DNA of 64,000 nucleotides from Trichobilharzia regenti (taxonomy: Eukaryota; Platyhelminthes; Trematoda; Strigeidida; Schistosomatidae): assembly GCA_944472135.2 (NCBI GenBank), contig OX235262.1, forward strand, positions 172,855,509 through 172,919,508. The letters run 5' to 3'. Made by a program: the position numbers and the translations under genes. This document shows positions 51,072 through 63,000 of this stretch, one piece after another (the stretch's first letter is position 1; every line of letters begins with the position of its first letter). The notes beneath the pieces were generated by a model, which saw only the letters and a program-made list of their open reading frames with translations, did no database searches and had not been told where the DNA came from.

Positions 51072-54000
51072 GGGTGTACAGCTTGATGATAAATTCGTTG
51101 AAAAGAGCCTCTTCGCTGAATATTGTGTTCTTAATGCTGCAATAGGAATTAGTAAATTATATAAGAAATAATTAGGATAAAGCAGCGACCTACGTATTTC
51201 CAGTGTGGTTGAACAAAGTCTGTGCCAGTGTATTCAAAAAAACTTGCAAAACCTTCATTTAACCAGAGGTTGTTCCACCACTTCATCGTCACTAAGTTAC
51301 CAAACCACTAAAATTTGAAAACAGTAAGAATGTAAAATGCTGTTGTTTAATATTCACTCACGCCAAAATAAATCTTCTTTTATTTTTCCCTATCTAATGT
51401 GAAAGTTAGTCATAGTCACCTTCCTTCAGTGTATAAGTATATGTGGTGAGAGCTGTCTGCAAACCACAAAAAATGTAGACAACAACAATTGACGTCAATG
51501 TTCACCTCCCGAATCGGGGTCATGAGAGAAAACAAGAACAAAGCCTAACCTTGAGGGACTTGACAACCAATCATAGTAGATTTAGCGTGGGCGGATACGA
51601 TTCGCAAATATATCACCAGACTGTCTAAGAAACGGCAACACAAACGGAGATGACAGAATAATCTTCAACAGAAAATCGACCAATCGGAAGACGTCACCTC
51701 TCTGCTAAAAATAACGCTAATAATTATGTACATGAAAATGTATAAACATCTGTTGATTTTTTCAATAAATGATCTGCTGCCTGGTCCTTGTTTTCTGTCA
51801 TTACACATATACTACTAATTAAATTAAACGGAAGCTTGGAGTGAGGAAAATTTTCTTCAAGATAAATTCATAAACTAGGCTGTACATTCGTGTATTTAAA
51901 GTAACTGGGTAAGACAGTTCCAGAAGTATTTCCGATCAAGGGGCAAATGAATAAAAATTCAGATGGCAGTTAGTTTTCACACTTCGATCTTCGTTTAGGT
52001 TCATTCACTATACTACTGGTTAATATAAGTAGTTTCAAAACATCAAGAATAAACACTGGTGATTCGCCACCAAAACAGCACTGATTAATTTGTTTAGATT
52101 AATTCACCTTTGCTAACGAGCATTGGGTGACTAATGAGAATGACTACTTATTACTCACATCAATCAGTAATATATATCGTGTAGCATTTCATCGATGCTA
52201 CATTGAAACAAACAACACTAGAGTAGATCACAGTTATACATACACAACAGAAAAATACAATTTAATCAAATTGAAATTGTCATTTAATTGGTGGGTGGTG
52301 ACTAGCATTGGAATCCAGGATGTGGGTTTCGTGCTATTTTGGACTCGTCAGTGGGATGTACCTGCATTTACCATTGAGTGGTGATGTTCCACCGAGGCTC
52401 GAACCAGTGACCATGGTTTCAAACGCCAAAGCGTTATCCACTAGACCACTTGGGCCACGAGAGCCACCTCTTGTGCTGCGGTCACTGAGTTCGAGCTTCG
52501 GTGGGAAAATCATCACTCACTGGGAAATGCAGGTTCACCCAAATGACGACGAGTCCCAAATAGGACCAAATGCGCATCCTGGATTCCACTGCTAGTCACT
52601 ATCAACAATTAAATACTAATTTAATGCCCAGACATCGTCGAAGCTTCTGCACAAGAAGCCGACATGTCAGCCTGAGGCTGAGCACTTCAGTCCAATCAAT
52701 CGACCGGAAAAGCCAAAATTCAATGAAATTGTCATTACTTGATGAGACAATTCATGAATAATAACAGTTGTCACCCATTCCTTCAATGCAGCTGAACCAG
52801 TATACGGATCCCACAACAGTGCACTTTCTCCAAATGTTATTAGACCCCAGTTTTCCATTGCGCCAGATGTAAAATTAGGAATTGCAATCAAATCTAAATT
52901 CAAATACAAACGAAAAAAACAATTTTGAGTAATCTTCTCAGTCCACAATCTTTATTTCATTATTCTGAAGGTAACTTTAGGGAACCACGCCGCCTAATTA
53001 TTTTTGTAGTTATCCTGATCATAGCTGTTGCAAATTTGCTAGAAGAATTTGAGCGCCGAGTCTGAACGATATATTATACTACTCGTTTGAAATAATCCTA
53101 GGATATTAGGAAAATCAAAAATGATCTTTCGGAAAGCTTTTCTATATTGGTGTCACATTAATATATGTGTAAAACTTGGCCACTGTGGTAGTAAGTAATT
53201 CCATATTAGTTCGTTTATTAGATATATCACACAGTTGGTGAAACAGTATTACTTACCGAAAGACAGTTTCAAAATCAATTTATTATTGTTCATAATCATA
53301 TCGGTTATGATGATATGACTTGAAAACCTGAGTTTTATAGTTTTCTTTGTTCTCTCCTATTTGTCGTGGTTGGGGTAGTAGAATTTTCCAGATGTCCAGC
53401 TGGATAGGTGTTGAATCATTCCCATTACACGTGTTTGCAGTTGATTAATTAAATAAAGCGACTGGCCCTATTCAGGTAGGTAGTTACCTCGGTTCCAGTG
53501 GGATGTCGTGACCAATAGGGTGCAGCGAGTCGGGTGTGAGGAAAAATACTCGCCGAAGACATTGGCTAGCGGTCGCACCATGTCGTGAATTGGCAGGAGT
53601 TAGAATTCAAGGACCATTGGATCGGGTCCCAGTGGCTTAATGGTATACGAGCTCGCCTTGTACCCGGAAGGTCCTGGGTTCGAACCATGGTGGTGGGTGT
53701 ATGCTGAAGAAGAGTCCCAAACTAAGACGAAACAGCTGTCCAGTACTCCCAGGTTTTCCAATGGTTCTCTAACTAATGTCAGCTCATGATGCAATCCTGA
53801 AAGCCACAGTCACTTATCAATTTCTCCCTCCACCCAGCTGTCACATTGGATTGCAAAACTGTCATCCTATCCCATCCAGCCTATTGTATGGTTGTGTGTG
53901 TGTAATTGCATGTAGCGAGTGGTATAGCTGAACTATTCTCTAGATTTCTTATCTTTTTCGAGTCAGCTAATCTGGATTTCGCTGGTAGGTTTTTATATTC

Positions 54001-57000
54001 GGATAGTCTTACTCACTGCACCTGTTTTACTAGTTTGACCCATGTATTTGACTTGACAATCATTGCGGGCAGGGTATTAGATACACTAAATTGTTTTGTT
54101 CTAAAGGTTCTACTGGCGGGATCCTTTAACCGACAAAGCTTGTTTCTGATTGAGTTTGTGGTTGGTTTGAATGCCAGCCACTTTCATTGCTGCCTTGTTA
54201 AAAATTCTGCGTAAAGTTTCCGAGGTTCCTTCCTTGTATGGAATTACTACTGATGATTAAGATTCTTTATTGTTGGTGTTGTCATCATCTTACGCATGTT
54301 TAAAATGCGTGTTGTCATTACTATTACTATTATTATTCATATTATTACCATTATCAGTATCACTACTATCATTATTTATTGGTTCCAGTCAGTCCATCCT
54401 ATGTCAGTAAACACAGGATTGTTGAAATATTTCAGTAATAGAGCACAAAAACTAGGTAGTACCAAAGAAAATCTAAGACAGAAAGTGAGGCATATAAGAG
54501 AAGCTTTGAAACGTAATAATTACCCTGACATATTAGTCAGCGAGTTTGTAGGGAAATGCAAAAATCAAATAAATAATGATAGCAGCGATAGTGATAATGA
54601 TAATAATATTAATAATAATAGTGATAATAATAGTAATAGTAATGACGACACGTATGTCAAACATGTGCAAGATGATGACAACACCAACAATAAAGAATCT
54701 AAATCATTAGTAATAACTTTACAGAAAATTCAAAGGAGGGTGTTTTTCCACAATTTATTTCATTGTTCTCACCGGATATCGTCAACATACCACTTCAATC
54801 ATTCTTTACACTTTATTGAAACAGGCATCTGTTGGTGCAGTGGCAAAATACTCACCAACTAAAACGAAAGTGAACCTGGCTCGAACGCCGGTCAACGAAC
54901 TTGATAACCTGTCATAATCAATAGTAGTCCCGGCGAAGTAGGTTCAGCTGGGAACCTTACAACCAGCAAAAAATCAACAACACTACTACTGAAGCTTCAA
55001 AATGCTCCAGGGTTGAAGCCCTATATTCCACTAGAAATGCAAAGGATTGAAAGAATACAATCAATAAGTAAATCAATAAATCAGAAGGTGTATCTGATGA
55101 CAATGAAGTGGAAGATATGATATTCAGCCAATTCCGGAATAATTCCCCTCCCATCCAGAGATGAATGAAGAGAAGAAAAGAACGAAACAGAGAAAATACT
55201 TACCCATTTTCGGAAGTGGATAAGGCACTCCAAAGTAATCTTCAAAGAATGTAAGAATTCTTCTACCGATATCCAAAGCATACCTGGCTGATTCAATTTT
55301 CTCTGGTCTTGCCCAAACAGTAAACTGATTAAATGCAAAAGATAATGAACAGTGCTTTGTATATCACCCAACTTCAGATGTGTTAAAAAACGCAAACAGA
55401 AAATTTTATGAAGAAAATTCCTCAAGCTTGAAACGGAATCCAAATGGGAAGCGACGAGTGCGTCGTCCTAGGGTGACGTGAAGGAGATCGTGTGAGGAAG
55501 AGATGAGAGATTATCGCTGATTCTGGACCCGTGTGAAGAAGACGGGAGAAAACGGAACGAAGTGGAGATCTGTTGTTTAAGCCATATGTTCCACTGAGAA
55601 CCCAAGTGAATAATAATAATAATAATAATTTAATAATAATAATCACCATTTGTGAGACAATCTCTATACTTTGAAGTAGCTGATGAAAGATGAAACTGTT
55701 ACTTTGTAATATCAAGTCTACTGAAATCTACAAGGAATCAAATAGTCTCATCACAATTAAATTCTAAGAACATAAAGTAATGAAACAGATGAATATTTAG
55801 GAGAATGAGATGACCTCCTCATAAAGTAACTAAGATATTTACTGATAGTCAGAAACCAGATGTGGATTTGTGATAAACACATACGATGAGTCAGGTTGTG
55901 CTGACAAACGTATATTCCGTGGCTACATACTGAAGTTTAAATGCCCAGAAAGCATTGGAAAGAATGAACTCTAGGAATGATCCAACCAAGAACCTATCGC
56001 CCAACAAGTACCCCAAAATAAGACAAATGGATCAAACACACTCTGAGAAGACCCTTGTGCGACATCACACGCCAAACAGGCAATCTCTCGAGGGGAAGGT
56101 GAATAGGAAACAGTTAGGTAGACATGAGTCTGAGGATGACATTGTCTTAAGTGCATGAGATATTGTAATCATTTAAAAGTTACTTGATGATTCGTTGTGG
56201 AAGATGAGAAAACACACATTCTTCCACTAGTATCTGTTGTTCCAGAAAGGAAAGTCATAAAGGAGATACTGATCTGTTAGCATTTAACAACACAGACAGT
56301 ATTTAGCCTAACGTCACTTTTTGTATGTCTTCAGAGATTTGCATATAAAGCACCTGTAGTCGATGAAATATCCTTCTGTTTTCGGAAATTTCAGACACCT
56401 CTCACCTTACTGTAACATTGTCATTTTCGTTCACACGTAGTCATACGTCAACATAACGTGTTTGTTTAATTTTCGTTAACAAGTGAATGCTTTACAAACA
56501 CAGAATTATAGTTATCCGCCTGTATAACATAAGAATTAAAAGTATGCACCACATACCTGCCCTTACCTGACACTCACTTTCTTGAAATATCCCCAGGCAT
56601 TTGTATGATGACATCAGAAAGAGAGAGAGAAAGTAACGTCATACAGAACCGACTGTACCTTTCAAATACACAAATATTCTTACTTCACACACCAGGATAA
56701 TAAATGAGTGCTTAATGATGTAAGCAGGAAATACTTTGAAAAAGCCTACTCAGTTCCATACTACTCACATTTCTTCCCTTGGAATCCACAACACGAAGTC
56801 CATGAAATTGGCAAATTACAAATGCCAACAGATATGAAGACATCTTTACACTGGGTTGAAACTGATCTTGACGCCAGTCAGCGTGAAGCGCCACCGTGTT
56901 GTTAACAGGCATATTTGAAAGTGTATAGAAATCCTTGTGGCGTATGATGGTGACCTGTAAGAGAGGAACAATTAACACTTGTTTATAGAAGTTGAAGTTC

Positions 57001-60000
57001 ATAACCACATAGAAAAAGTGTTTCCGACATGGAAATGTGTAACATACAAATGCTTTGTCATTCAAAACAACTGTAATCAAACAAAAATTTACTTCATGAG
57101 TTCTTTTAAGACGTAGAAATATCGCGAGAAGACGCACTTTAATGCCCTTAAAGAGCGGAACGGATTCTTCAGCCCTCGACTGTGCCCTTCCACCTATGTA
57201 CATTCATCAAGTACTTAATACATACAAACATAATGATCAATAGATGTTTTTTCACTGGAAGACGTTGAATGATTCTAGTGTATGAATATAATTCTGATTC
57301 GATCGATCCTAGTTACCCGAAATAAGGAAAAATCAAACTGCCTAGCGACTGACCTTATTCAGGTAGGTAGTTACCTCGGGTTCTAATGGGAAGCCATGAC
57401 CAGTAGGGTATGGCAGGTCTGGTGTGAGGACAAGTACTCGCCACAGATGACATTCGCTAGTAGTCGCGCTATTTCGTGAATTGACGGAAGTAGGAATTCA
57501 TGGGCTGGCCATTGGATCGGGTCCCAGTGGCTTAAGGGTCTACGACCTCGCCTTGTTAAAAGAAGGTCCTGAGTTCAGACCTCGGTAGGTACGTGTTGTG
57601 AAAAGTCTCATACTACGACCAAACAACCGACTGTCCAGTACTCTCAGCTAGTTTTCCAAAGGTCCTCTAACCGATGTCAGCTCATGATGAAATTCTGTAA
57701 CCAATCAATCAAATCTCTACAAACCAGTACTTGAAACTTCCAACTGTAGATTATTTTGACATCACACTGATCTATCCACGAATCGAATAGATAACGTTGA
57801 GTGTGTCCCTGTCCATAGATCGCTGCTAGAATTCCATAAAAGACAACCCATATTCTCGCTTCATACTTAGTAACTCATTCGTACAGTGATATATGAAAGA
57901 ACTAATCATCAATGGAACAATAGACGATTCTTTGGCTTGCTTAATAACCACAGCATATTTTCTGACGGACTGAAATGAATCAAATTGGCTTCCCTTGTGA
58001 AATTATGGTCCATTGACTACACACCTATTCTAGATCCTTATACACATATATAGATCGTAAATTCCTTCACATATCCACAGATGAGGCAACATAGCATTTT
58101 TCTTTACTCTTAATGAACTACCTCGCAATTAAACAGAAAAAGAGAATACACAAGAACCTCAATAGTATACATACCTGAAACACGGCCTTAAATCCAGGTT
58201 CATCCCAACAAGGAAATACACGTCTTGCATAAGTTGACTCAAATTGTGTGCTTGCTAAGTACCTGAAATAAAGACGACGCATATCGAGTTAATTGAAAGT
58301 GTTTGTGAATGATTCGATGTTAATTATTCTATTCACTTTTGCACAAGAGAGAGGGGAGCAATAAAGTGAGCAATTCATGATAATTACAAAATACCTCAGC
58401 ATACACGTCGTTGTGTTAACGTCAAAATGTCAAGTGAATTTTAGTGCATAACCAGTTAGGAAAGGAGAGAGAGAGACAGAGAGAGGCTGAGAAATGAGCA
58501 CATCACGATAAACAAATCGTAATACAAATTGAAGGAATAAAGTTGTTTCGAAAATTCAAGGAAAATCTCAGTAACAATCTCAGTCATGTTCTGTTGAATC
58601 AAGATGTATTCCCAATGCAAACATGCTGAACATATTGAATTTGAAGTAGGCCTTCAAAAGATATTCCTATCGAATATGGCAAAGATACCGCAGGTGTTTA
58701 GCTACTTTTTCCTAATTTATTGATTTATTGTGACACTTAGATTGCTTTGTGGGAAAACATACTACTTAATGGCGTCATGAATTGCCAACCAATTATGAAT
58801 CACTACTGTGTCTTTGTAAAATGTGTTTGCAGTGACAAAAATAGGATATTTACAGTAAACGCTGTTAACGTATACGACCACCAACATATCTTCAAGTCTG
58901 TGCAGATTCGATAATCGGATTTTCCTGGAAATCTGTGGTTAGATTTAATTTTACTTACCTTAGTCAGTTTGCAAATTTACAGTATGATTTATTCAGACTA
59001 AAAACCGAGACATTGATTTTCAATGCTTTTCCGGTTACTTCAGATACATGTGTGACAACAGAATACAAGGGCCGGCAACAGATCGCTTCATTACGGAAAT
59101 CAGCACGTATTTATATATATTTCATGTACATCATTATAGCTTATTCAAGCAGACAAACACAGTCTTCTGATTCGTTGTTGCTTGCTCAAGGTGACTGGTT
59201 TCTCGGAAAGTTAAGCCATATATCTGCGAATCATATTTGCCCACGTTAAGTCTGCCGCGATTGGTTGTTGAATCAGCCTTGTTCATATTTTCTCACGGCC
59301 AATATTAGTGACCTAGACATTGACGTAAATTATTGTCTACCAATTGGCTAGCAGCCTGCTCTCACCACACATGAAACAGTCTCCAGTGTGTGCCTTTTTG
59401 AATGATCTGGTAATAAGACAGGAGTCTCATTGACCTATCATGTATATGTCACTCACTGTCAACAAGAGTAGCGTTTTCATAACAAGAATGAAAGGCAGGC
59501 AGGCATCATCCATTTATCACTTTTCTAGTATCTAATTGATCGGAAATAGACGAATTTTCATTTAGCTTCACATCACCGAAAAGCATTTGCCAACGGTTTG
59601 CAGACTTTTGTAAACAACTGCTTTTTAGTGGAGATGAGATGTCCAGGAAGAATTAATAACACGAAAAGGCTGGCCACCGACAAACTAACCAAGCACCTAT
59701 CGATCAACAAATATTTAGAAGAAAATGGAGATGTATTGATCGGACGCACGTTGAGGAGATGTTGCTTAAAGTCTTCTGCATTTTAATCATGCACTTATAT
59801 CAGAGGATTGTTACACCAACTCATGGACATATTCAATCGCCTTTCAACAGAACATTGTGCATTTCTTGAGGCAAACGAAGACAAAATATGCGGATTTGAC
59901 CCTGTCTTCATATACAACAACACTACGTCACATGATATACTTCAGATTACTAGCTTATGTGTAAATCCTGTACGAAGACGAAATATTGTGGAACTAAACA

Positions 60001-63000
60001 CGTTTCAAATTTCCGCACTGTGTTAACACATCGTATGAAACAAAGGTTTATTATGGTAGGTAATTAAGCCGTAAAGAGTTAAGAAGTCCTATTCACACCT
60101 TCTTTGTTCATGTGTGAAAGACAGAGTAAAATCTGTCAGTGCACTACTGGCACTCTCCCTCTCTCTACACTATGAATCGCGCTTAATATAGGAATAGAAT
60201 CCGAGTACTCTAATGGCGTATAACTTCACATCATTCTATGAATGATAAGGTTTGCTTTGAAATTCATCCAAAGGAGAACACTGTTATGAGCCTTACTAAG
60301 TTAAAATATTCAACAGAGGACTCAAATCAAATTAATCCCGATGATTATTAAATATCTCGAATAAAAGTACTTACTTACTTATAAGTTCCATTTTCTGCAT
60401 ATCGACTCAGATAAAATCCTACCGGTTCGTAGTTTAGTGAAGAATTAAATTGACCAAATATCAGTTTATAACTTGCATTGGGCTGTAGTGCATCTTTCAA
60501 CTGTATGTGGTACCATTCAGCGTCTTTATCGTAGGATATCGTCTGTATTGGAATTTCCGTCTTCTTTGAATCTTCCTTATCGTCTGAAAATATCTATACA
60601 AGTTGAAACAAGATGGTGGGGAGTCGTTAAAGTGAGTCAAACTGAATTATTCATAGAAAAGAGACTACTGCACATCGTCGCCCACATTTTAATTACTTGA
60701 TGTGAATGTTCATCATTTAACATTCAGCCTTATTTGAGTTTAACGGGTAAAAGCTCAACAAAGTCTGTTGTTCATCATTAAACGAATGAAAATCTGAGAA
60801 TGAATGAAGTAGACTAAAATTAGAATTTCAACTGAGTACATTTCTTTAATATTTTCAAAGCATAGAATTCCATGTATTCATCCTTCAATATCGTTTGCAA
60901 AGGTGTTGAATAATTGGTGGACAGTAAACTCCACAAGGTTAATCTATAAGGGAAAGGTCAGTGTTTGACATGAAGGTACTATCAAGCACTAATCCTTTTA
61001 TCGAAGCTTTTATCTTGTTCAGTGTTGCAGCCTTATATCCAGTTCAGATGGCTTACTTTTGAAATATTTCATGACATTATTGAATTGAATTTTTGATTCT
61101 CCCCTCGATTGATTGGACCGAAGTGCTCGGTCTCAGGTTGACATGTCGGCTTCTTGTGCAGATGCTTCGACGATGTCTGGGTATTTAATTAGTATACAAT
61201 TGGTGGATGGTGGCTAGCAGTGGAATCCAGGATGCGCATTTCGTCCTATTTGGGACTCGTCAGCTGGATGTACCTGCATTTCTCAGTGAGTGATGACGTT
61301 CCCACCGAGGCTCGAACCCAGTACCCATAGTTTCAAACGCCAAAGCGTTATCCACTAGACCACTTGGGCCACGAAGCATCTGCACAAGAAGCCGACATGT
61401 CAACCTGAGACCGAACACTTCGGTCCAATCAATCGACGGGAAAATCAAAAATTCAATTCAATAATTAATATGACCCGTTGCACAAGAGGTGGCTCTCGTG
61501 GCCCAAGTGGTCTAGTGGATAACGCTTTGGCGTTTGAAACTATGGGTACTGGGTTCGAGCCTCGGTGGGAACGTCATCACTCACTGAGAAATGCAGGTAC
61601 ATCCAGCTGACGAGTCCCAAATAGAACGAAATGCGCATCCTGGATTCCACTGCTAGCCACCATCCACCAATTGTATTTCATGACATTGTCGAAAAGTTAA
61701 CACTCAGATAACTTCAGTTTCAAATCCCTCAAATATGACTCAATCAAGGGGGATATAGTAGACGGAAATTTGTTAAAAGAAACTCCTGAAAATTTACCAG
61801 TCCTTAATTCAACCTGCAAAGAGCTGAAACTACAAGGTTCCTTTCCGTCTCCACTCCACTTCCCTTAGTCGTAGAAAGATAAGTTTATTCCTTCTACGAT
61901 ATAAACACTGTGTAAGGCAGATTATTCCTTCAATGAATTATTACTGCACTAACAGCTTCCATACACAGAAAAATGTTAGATGGACTTCACTTACGAGTAG
62001 TAATATGAGTTTAGAGTTTAAGCTCAGAATGTGTGTAATTCCACTAATTTAAGTGATCTCATGGCAACATAATCAAACAAAAGTAATCCATAATTCACTG
62101 CATGATTAGAAGAAGCTTTCAGGAATAAGTCATCAGGCTGCAGTGTATGGGGCCTCCAAAACGCATTAACTGTGAATACTTGGATGACTAGAATTGATAA
62201 GTCACGTGTTATTGTCAACTGACGACAGTTGAGTCCAACATGGACGACAACTTCATACATAACGAATGTTACCGTCATAGCCTAATTGAGAAGCATGAAC
62301 AATGAAAGGAGACATAACAGTACTTCTGCAGTGAGATCAACAGGGTACAACGAATCATCTTACAGTCACACAGATCAAAGAAAACCAAAATAAACTTCCG
62401 TATACATCGAATCACTCACTTTGATTTGATCCCTACTGACATTAAGATTGGGATAAGCATGAATAAAGAGTTCTGCAGTTGCTGCTAAACACTGAATCTC
62501 TATGGTGACAGATCCATTAAAATAGGAGTCTTTAGTATCTGCATTTCCATGAATATGAACTTGAAGCTGTAGATCATAGAAGCGTGGAAATACAGTTTGT
62601 GGTAACCGTATATTCTTTGATGATTTGTTAACTGCTTCGTTTGTCGTCACCCCAGTGATATTATTCGGTGAGGTTTCTGTCCCTTCAAAAATAAATCTGC
62701 ATCATATCTGCGTTCAACCTCTGAAAAATATGACAACAGTTCAATTTCAGTAAATATTTCGATTGTGTTAGAAATCAGTCACAGTATTGGTATCCTTCTA
62801 AGTGATCCCCACGTGTGGTAATTTTCCGAGAGAAAATCTCAAATCAGTCTGAATACACGGAGTAGTCTAATATGTGGGGGAGGGCGGAATTATCTATGAA
62901 AATAAGTCGTAAATTAGCCTTAAATTCCAAATAACACATTCGAAGGATTTGGGTTGAATAGGGTAGAAACATTGTAGGCGTGCGCATATGCTGAGTCTTA

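Larger units (their letters stand above)
52285..52723. mobile_element. Compound hammerhead-SINE insertion next to the catalytic exon
   Basis: Flanked by TGAAATTGTCATT at 52272-52284 and 52724-52736, a 13-bp target-site duplication. Contains a minus-strand SINE unit (hammerhead plus tRNA-like head) at the left, then a plus-strand unit with decayed hammerhead and the family tail (AAGAAGCCGACATGTCAGCC region). Older than the 61-kb insertion, judging by its substitutions. Confidence 0.8.
61079..61673. mobile_element. Inverted, permuted hammerhead-SINE insertion (copy B only)
   Basis: Target-site duplication TATTTCATGACATT at 61065-61078 and 61674-61687; copy A has a single uninterrupted target at 6866-6879. 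Order on the plus strand: tail (-) 61079-61167, hammerhead and head (-) to 61372, tail (+) 61372-61463, then head (+) with A box 61499-61510 and B box 61552-61561, and hammerhead (+) to 61673. The minus unit is head-hammerhead-tail, the plus unit is tail-head-hammerhead. Confidence 0.9.
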
